Part shown: one piece after another, positions 59,345 to 64,000 of the stretch | How positions within the stretch are numbered: position 1 is the first letter of the stretch | Layout: every line of letters starts with the position of its first letter | Source: Streptomyces humi | Lineage (GTDB): Bacteria; Actinomycetota; Actinomycetes; Streptomycetales; Streptomycetaceae | Assembly (NCBI RefSeq): GCF_001005085.2 | Contig: NZ_LBMU02000021.1 | Coordinates: 62,001-126,000 of the forward strand | Direction: 5' to 3' | DNA: 64,000 nucleotides | The notes under the pieces: generated by a model | Told to the model about the DNA's origin: nothing | What the model saw: the letters and a program-made list of their open reading frames with translations, nothing else | Database searches by the model: none | Made by a program: the position numbers and the translations under genes

Positions 59345-61300
59345 CTACTTGGCGTACAGGCTTTCGATCTCTGTCGCGAAGTCCTTCATGATCGTCTCTC
59401 TGCGGAGCTTCATCGACGGGGTCAGGTGGCCCGCCTCCTCGGTGAAGTCGACCGGGAGCATCGTGAAGCGGCGGATGGACTCGGGGCGTGAGACGAGTTT
59501 GTTGGCCTCGTCCACGGCCCGTTGCAGGACGGCCCGCAACTCGGCGTCGTCCAGCAGGAGTTCCGGCGGCACCGGGTGTTTGCCGTGCATCTGCCGCCAG
59601 TGGGTGAGGCCGTCCCGGTCCAGGGTGACCAGTGCGCTGACGTACGGCAGCCCGTCGCCGACCAGCATCACCTGGGAGATCAGGGGGTGCGAGCGCAGCC
59701 AGTTCTCCAGCGGGGCCGGGGCCACCGACTTGCCGCCCGCGGTGATCAGCATCTCCTTCTTGCGGCCGGTGATGGTGAGGTAGCCCTCGTCGTCGAGTTC
59801 GCCGATGTCACCGGTGGCCAGCCAGCCGTCCCGGGTGGCCGGGACGACCCCGCCCGCCGCGGGATCCCAGTAGCCGCGCAGCACGTGGTCGCCGGCAACC
59901 AGGATCTCGCCGTCGGCGGCGATGCGGACCTTGGTGCCGGGCATCGGCCAGCCGACCGTGCCCAGGCGGGGTTTGAGCGGCGGGGTGCAGGTGGTGGCGG
60001 CGGTGGTCTCGGTCAGGCCGTAGCCCTCGTAGATCTCGATGCCCGCGCCGGCGTAGAACGCGGCGAGGCTGCGGCCGAGCGGTGAGCCCCCGCAGATGAT
60101 GTGGCGGACGCGGCCGCCCATGGCGGTGCGGATACGGCGGTAGACGAGCGGGTCGTAGAAGGTGCGGGCGGTCTTCAGGGCGCGCCCGGGGCCGCTGCCG
60201 GTGCCGGTCTGCCGGGCCTCCAGCGCCTCGCCGTAGCGCTGGGCCACGCCGGTGGCGCGGTCGAAGACGGCGACCCGGCCGCCCGCCTCCGCCTTGGCAC
60301 GGGCGGTGTTGAAGACCTTCTCCAGCATGTACGGGATGGTGAGCAGGCAGGTCGGTTTGAAGGCGGCGAGGTCCGGGAGCAGGTCCTCGGCCTTGAGGCT
60401 GGGGGCGTGGCCGAGGCGGACCCGGGCGCGGACGCAGGCGATCGCCACCATCCGGCCGAACACGTGGGACATGGGGAGGAAGAGGAGGATGGAGACCTCC
60501 TCGTCGTTGCGCGCCTTGAAGATCGGGTAGAGGAGTTCGATCGCGTTGTCGACCTCGGCGAAGAAGTTGCCGTGCGAGAGGGCGCAGCCCTTGGGGCGGC
60601 CGGTGGTGCCCGAGGTGTAGATGAGGGTGGCGAGGGTGTCGGGGCCGAGCATGCCGCGCCGCACGCCGACCTCGGCGTCCTGGACGTGACCGCCCGCCTC
60701 CGCGAGCCGGTCGACGTGCCCCTTGTCCATCACCCACAGGTGCCTCAGGTCGGGCAGCCGGTCGAGTTCCGGGCCCAGCGCGGCGGCCTGCGCGGAGGTC
60801 TCGGTGACCAGCGCGACCGCGCCGGAGTCGTGCAGGATCCACCGGGTCTGGAAGACGGAGGAGGTCGGGTAGACCGGGACGGTCACGAGACCGGCCGCCC
60901 AGGCGCCGAAGTCGAGGAGCGTCCACTCGTACGTCGTCCGGGCCATGACCGCGATCCGGTCGCCCGGCATCAGACCCTCCGCGATCAGCCCCTTCGCCAC
61001 CGCCAGCACCTGGGCCGCGAACTCCGCCGCGGTCACGTTCTCCCAACGGCCCTCGCCCTCCGCGGGCTTGCGGCTGAGGACCACCGCGTCCGGCTCCCGC
61101 TCGGCGTTCTCGAACGGCAGGTCCGCGAGCGAGCCGTGCCGTATCGGCGGGGCGAACGGCGGTACGTACGCCTCCCGCACCGCCCCGTCCAGCCGCTGGA
61201 CGAGGGGCTCGACCAGGACGGGCTTCCCGTCGTAGTCGACGGCGTTGATCGTGACACCGGAGGAGACCGGGGCGGTGTTCTGGAAAGACGAAGTGGACAC
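59345..61300 (-). CDS. Long-chain fatty-acid-CoA ligase (AMP-forming)
   Basis: This 651-residue adenylate-forming enzyme activates a carboxylic acid to acyl-CoA. Motifs present are YTSGTTGRPKG (P-loop-like), YEGYGLTETTA, the TGDIGELDDEGYLTITGRKKE hinge and the C-terminal lysine region (SMKLRRE). Length and motifs fit the FadD15-like long-chain group of actinobacteria. The GTG start follows AGGAG. It is monocistronic and lies close to thiolase and FabG4-like genes, suggesting shared lipid metabolism. Confidence 0.94.
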   Translation of the reverse strand: MSTSSFQNTAPVSSGVTINAVDYDGKPVLVEPLVQRLDGAVREAYVPPFAPPIRHGSLADLPFENAEREPDAVVLSRKPAEGEGRWENVTAAEFAAQVLAVAKGLIAEGLMPGDRIAVMARTTYEWTLLDFGAWAAGLVTVPVYPTSSVFQTRWILHDSGAVALVTETSAQAAALGPELDRLPDLRHLWVMDKGHVDRLAEAGGHVQDAEVGVRRGMLGPDTLATLIYTSGTTGRPKGCALSHGNFFAEVDNAIELLYPIFKARNDEEVSILLFLPMSHVFGRMVAIACVRARVRLGHAPSLKAEDLLPDLAAFKPTCLLTIPYMLEKVFNTARAKAEAGGRVAVFDRATGVAQRYGEALEARQTGTGSGPGRALKTARTFYDPLVYRRIRTAMGGRVRHIICGGSPLGRSLAAFYAGAGIEIYEGYGLTETTAATTCTPPLKPRLGTVGWPMPGTKVRIAADGEILVAGDHVLRGYWDPAAGGVVPATRDGWLATGDIGELDDEGYLTITGRKKEMLITAGGKSVAPAPLENWLRSHPLISQVMLVGDGLPYVSALVTLDRDGLTHWRQMHGKHPVPPELLLDDAELRAVLQRAVDEANKLVSRPESIRRFTMLPVDFTEEAGHLTPSMKLRRETIMKDFATEIESLYAK

Positions 61301-61534
61301 GGGGCGGCTCCTCGGGCGTGCAGCGGTGAACTGCTTGCTGCATCACGTACGTGCCTCGTACGGCGAGGCGTTCACCGGGGCCGGACCTCGGAAAGGGGTT
61401 ACCGGCGGTTAGACAGGAGAGCGTACGGGGCCGCTGTGGCGGCGTTGTGAGGTTTCCGGGATGGTACGGGGCCGGGCCTGTGCATTCCCGGAGGTTACGT
61501 GAGGGTTTCTCACATTAGCCCCGGCACGGACAGG

Positions 61535-62818
61535 TCATGGCCGTTCCAGGATCGCCGTCACCCCCTGGCCGCCCGCCGCGCAGACGGATATCAGTCCCCG
61601 TCCCGAACCCTCCCTCTCGGCGAGGGACTTGGCAAGGGTGGCGACGATCCGGGCGCCCGTCGCGGCGAACGGATGCCCGGTGGCCAGCGACGATCCGGTG
61701 ACGTTCAGCCGGTCGCGGTCGACGGCGGGCAGCCCCCGCTTCTCCCAGGCCGCCAGGGTGGCCAGCACCTGGGAGGCGAACGCCTCGTGCACCTCGATCA
61801 GGTCGAAGTCCGCGGCGAGGTCCAGTCCGGTCCGCTCCAGCATGCGCGGTACCGCGTACGCCGGCGCCATCAGCAGGCCGTCCTCGCCGCCCGCCACGTC
61901 ACCGTGTACGAAGTCGACGGCGGCGGTCTCGTAGGCCGTCAGATACGCCAGCGGTCGCAGGCCACGTTCGGCCGCCCAGTCGTCGGAGGCGAGCAGCACG
62001 AGCGCGGCGCCGTCGGTCAGCGGGGTCGAATTGCCCGCCGTCATGGTCGGATCGGGTTCCGCGGTGCCGAACACCGGCTTGAGCCGGGCGAGTTTGTCCA
62101 CCGTGGAGTCGGGGCGCAGGTTCTGGTCACGTTCCAGGCCGCGGAACGGGACCACCAGGTCGTCGAAGAAGCCGCGTTCGTAGGCGGCCGCCAGCCGCTG
62201 GTGACTGGCCGCCGCCAGCTCGTCCTGCGCGTGCCGGCCGATCCCCCAGGCCCGTGCGGTCACCGCCGCGTGCTCGCCCATCGACAGACCGGTGCGCGGC
62301 TCGGCGTTGCGCGGGATGTCGGGGACGAGGTGGCCGGGCCGGATCCGGGCGAGGGCCGCGAGCCGGCCGCCGAGGGACTTCGCCCGGCGGGCCGCGAGCA
62401 GGATCCGGCGCAGGTCGTCGTTGACGCCGAGGGGCGCGTCGCTCGCCGTGTCCGCGCCGCCGGCCACGGCCGACTCGGTCTGGCCGAGGGCGATCTTGTT
62501 GGCGGCCGCGACGATCGCCTGCAACCCGGTGCCGCAGGCCTGCTGGATGTCGTAGGCCGGGGTACGCGGGTCCAGTTTCGAGCCGAGGACGGTCTCCCGG
62601 GCGAGGTTGAAGTCCCGGCTGTGCTTGAGGACCGCACCGGCGACGAACTCACCCACCGAGCCCGGCTGTTCGAGCCGGTACCGGTCGACGAGGCCGTCCA
62701 GGGCGGCGGTCAGCATCTGCTGGTCGGACGCGGTGGCGTACGGGCCGTCGGAGCGCGCGAAGGGAATCCGGCTGCCGCCGATCACCGCGACCCGACGAGG
62801 GAACCCCATGGCAGTCAT
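61535..62818 (-). CDS. Acetyl-CoA C-acyltransferase (thiolase, FadI/FadA type)
   Basis: This 427-residue thiolase has the nucleophilic C95 (QACGTGLQ), the EVHEAFASQ histidine, the GHPFAATGAR motif and the final catalytic cysteine in SVCAAGGQG. It cleaves or forms beta-ketoacyl-CoA. The length matches FadI-type proteins. The ATG follows GGAGAGG. It is divergent from the FabG4-like reductase gene, with two perfect palindromes between them. In mycobacteria a comparable pair (fadA with fabG4) acts in fatty-acid metabolism. Confidence 0.94.
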   Translation of the reverse strand: MTAMGFPRRVAVIGGSRIPFARSDGPYATASDQQMLTAALDGLVDRYRLEQPGSVGEFVAGAVLKHSRDFNLARETVLGSKLDPRTPAYDIQQACGTGLQAIVAAANKIALGQTESAVAGGADTASDAPLGVNDDLRRILLAARRAKSLGGRLAALARIRPGHLVPDIPRNAEPRTGLSMGEHAAVTARAWGIGRHAQDELAAASHQRLAAAYERGFFDDLVVPFRGLERDQNLRPDSTVDKLARLKPVFGTAEPDPTMTAGNSTPLTDGAALVLLASDDWAAERGLRPLAYLTAYETAAVDFVHGDVAGGEDGLLMAPAYAVPRMLERTGLDLAADFDLIEVHEAFASQVLATLAAWEKRGLPAVDRDRLNVTGSSLATGHPFAATGARIVATLAKSLAEREGSGRGLISVCAAGGQGVTAILERP

Positions 62819-62848
62819 CTCGACCTCTCCATATGCCGTGACGTAGGC

Positions 62849-62861
62849 TTACCTCCGGTAA
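62849..62861. promoter_or_regulatory. TTACC-TCC-GGTAA palindrome
   Basis: This perfect 5-3-5 inverted repeat lies between thiolase and reductase genes, 1 base before the second palindrome. Its TTAC/GTAA ends are like operators of TetR/FadR-type lipid regulators. Confidence 0.6.
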
Positions 62862-62862
62862 C

Positions 62863-62878
62863 CTTACTCCAGAGTAAG
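62863..62878. promoter_or_regulatory. CTTACTC-CA-GAGTAAG palindrome
   Basis: This perfect 7-2-7 inverted repeat lies 16 bases upstream of the FabG4-like ATG. Together with the adjacent TTACC palindrome it makes a compact double operator that could control both divergent genes. The regulator is not encoded in the visible neighbourhood. Confidence 0.65.
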
Positions 62879-62894
62879 CAAGTGGGGGCTGGAC

Positions 62895-64000
62895 ATGGCA
62901 GACCGCTATCTGAGCTTCGCCGGCACCGCGCCCGGGCGATTCCTCACCCGGCGGCTGGGGCTGCCGCAGCCCGCGGAACTGGTCCGGTGGTCGACCGAAC
63001 GCCCCTTCTTCACCGGCGAGTTGCTGCACCTGACGGCCGGGAAGCCGGACCTGGACGCGGAGCTGGCGCCGGTACTGGCCCGCACCGGCCTGCGGCCCGG
63101 CGCCGACCCCCGCGCCGGCTCCCGCGCCGGTTCCCCCGTCGCCGTCGTCCTCGACGCCACCGGCGTACGGGACGTGGAAGCGCTCGGCGAGGTGCACGCG
63201 GCCCTGCATCCCGTCGTGCGCTCGGTCGCCGCGAGCGGCCGCATCGTGGTGCTCGGCGCTCCGCCGGACCCGACGGACCATCACCAGTGGGCGGTGCAAC
63301 AGGCGTTGGAGGGGTTCACCCGGTCCCTGGGCAAGGAGATCGGAAGGGGCAGGACGGTCAACCTCGTCCGGCTCGGCGGGGACGCGCGGGCCGCCGAGTC
63401 CACCCTGCGGTTCCTGCTCTCGCCGCGCTCGGCCTACGTCAGCGGGCAGGTGATCGAGGTCGGCGCGGGCGCCTTCGCCGTACCGGACGACTGGGAACGG
63501 CCGCTCGCGGGCCACACCGCGCTGGTCACCGGTGCGGCGCGCGGGATCGGCGCGGCCGTCGCCGGGACGCTGGCGCGGGACGGGGCGCGGGTCGTCGTCC
63601 TCGACGTGCCGGCGGCGGAGGCGGACGCCCGCGCGGTCGCCGAACGGCTCGGCGGGCAGGCGCTCACGCTCGACATCACCGACGCGGACGCGGGGGCGCG
63701 GATCGCCGACGCGCTGCCGGACGGGCTGGACGTCCTCGTCCACAATGCGGGGATCACCCGGGACCGGCGGCTGGTCAACATGCCCGCCGACCGCTGGGGT
63801 TCGGTGCTCGACGTGAACCTCGGGAGCGTGCTGCGCACCACGGACGCGCTGCTGGAGCGCGGGGCGGTCAACCGCGGCGGGCGGATCGTGGGCACCGCGT
63901 CCATCGCCGGGATCGCCGGCAACGCGGGGCAGACGAACTACGGCGCGAGCAAGGCGGGGATCGTCGGGCTGGTGCGGGGGCTCGCGCCCCGGGCGCTCGC
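62895..64000 (+). CDS. 3-oxoacyl-ACP/CoA reductase, FabG4 type (3' end outside window)
   Basis: The visible 368 residues show the high-molecular-weight FabG layout. An N-terminal flavodoxin-like pseudo-Rossmann domain (about 1-200) has no nucleotide motif. A classical SDR domain follows with TGAARGIG (212-219), HNAG (283-286), S336 and Y349-x3-K353. It reduces 3-ketoacyl thioesters with NAD(P)H. The ATG has a GGGGGCTGG site. The gene runs off the right edge; about 80-90 more residues are expected. It is paired divergently with the thiolase. Confidence 0.93.
   Translation, partial: MADRYLSFAGTAPGRFLTRRLGLPQPAELVRWSTERPFFTGELLHLTAGKPDLDAELAPVLARTGLRPGADPRAGSRAGSPVAVVLDATGVRDVEALGEVHAALHPVVRSVAASGRIVVLGAPPDPTDHHQWAVQQALEGFTRSLGKEIGRGRTVNLVRLGGDARAAESTLRFLLSPRSAYVSGQVIEVGAGAFAVPDDWERPLAGHTALVTGAARGIGAAVAGTLARDGARVVVLDVPAAEADARAVAERLGGQALTLDITDADAGARIADALPDGLDVLVHNAGITRDRRLVNMPADRWGSVLDVNLGSVLRTTDALLERGAVNRGGRIVGTASIAGIAGNAGQTNYGASKAGIVGLVRGLAPRAL

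Overview
The window is high-GC actinobacterial chromosome, almost certainly Streptomyces. The evidence is strong third-position G/C, frequent GTG starts, 1-4 base stop/start overlaps, the futalosine menaquinone genes mqnA and mqnC, an SsgA-family sporulation protein, MenG, and a Tad/Flp pilus locus of the Streptomyces type. Both ends cut genes (nuoG on the left, a FabG4-type reductase on the right). I see no rRNA, tRNA, CRISPR array, transposase or prophage.

Region 1 (1-18.7 kb) is mainly respiratory and envelope housekeeping. A leftward nuo operon (nuoA-B-C-D-E-F-G) has a long leader holding a Rex-like operator and a second palindrome. It is followed by an NlpC/P60 wall hydrolase, peptide deformylase, a geranylgeranyl/menaquinone reductase, a GNAT acetyltransferase, a PASTA protein and demethylmenaquinone methyltransferase. 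Next is a leftward three-gene exopolysaccharide operon (small membrane protein, fused NodB deacetylase-GT2 synthase, acyltransferase) facing a GH18 lipoprotein.

Region 2 (18.2-32.7 kb) holds mqnC with a small amidohydrolase-like companion, a prepilin peptidase, a 1002-residue LysM/BTAD membrane protein, a short SsgA-like protein, an ECF sigma factor fused to a zinc-finger/membrane module, and a leftward Tad operon (cpaB, cpaE-like, tadA, tadB, tadC, flp, two tadE-like, tadG-like).

Region 3 (33.1-53.5 kb) is the most unusual part: a type VII secretion (T7SS) island. It has an EccC/EssC-like ATPase with three P-loop domains, a divergent 100-residue Esx-like protein, and three repeated modules. 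Each module has a 100-101 residue WXG100-like protein, a 427-467 residue secreted-protein-like partner with a shared membrane core, and accessory proteins drawn from a few paralogous families. A lipoprotein/secreted protein/membrane protein trio sits inside and shares a promoter-like element with module 2. No EccB, EccD, EccE or mycosin is present.

Region 4 (53.5-64 kb) contains a Ser/Thr protein kinase, mqnA, a cold-shock gene with a long leader and strong terminator, a SAM methyltransferase, a divergent TetR/NAD(P)-binding oxidoreductase pair with palindromic operators, and fatty-acid genes (acyl-CoA ligase, thiolase, FabG4-like reductase) around another strong operator.

Overall, NADH dehydrogenase, three menaquinone enzymes and a menaquinone-reductase candidate lie within 56 kb. 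They are interleaved with surface systems: exopolysaccharide, Tad pili and type VII secretion.
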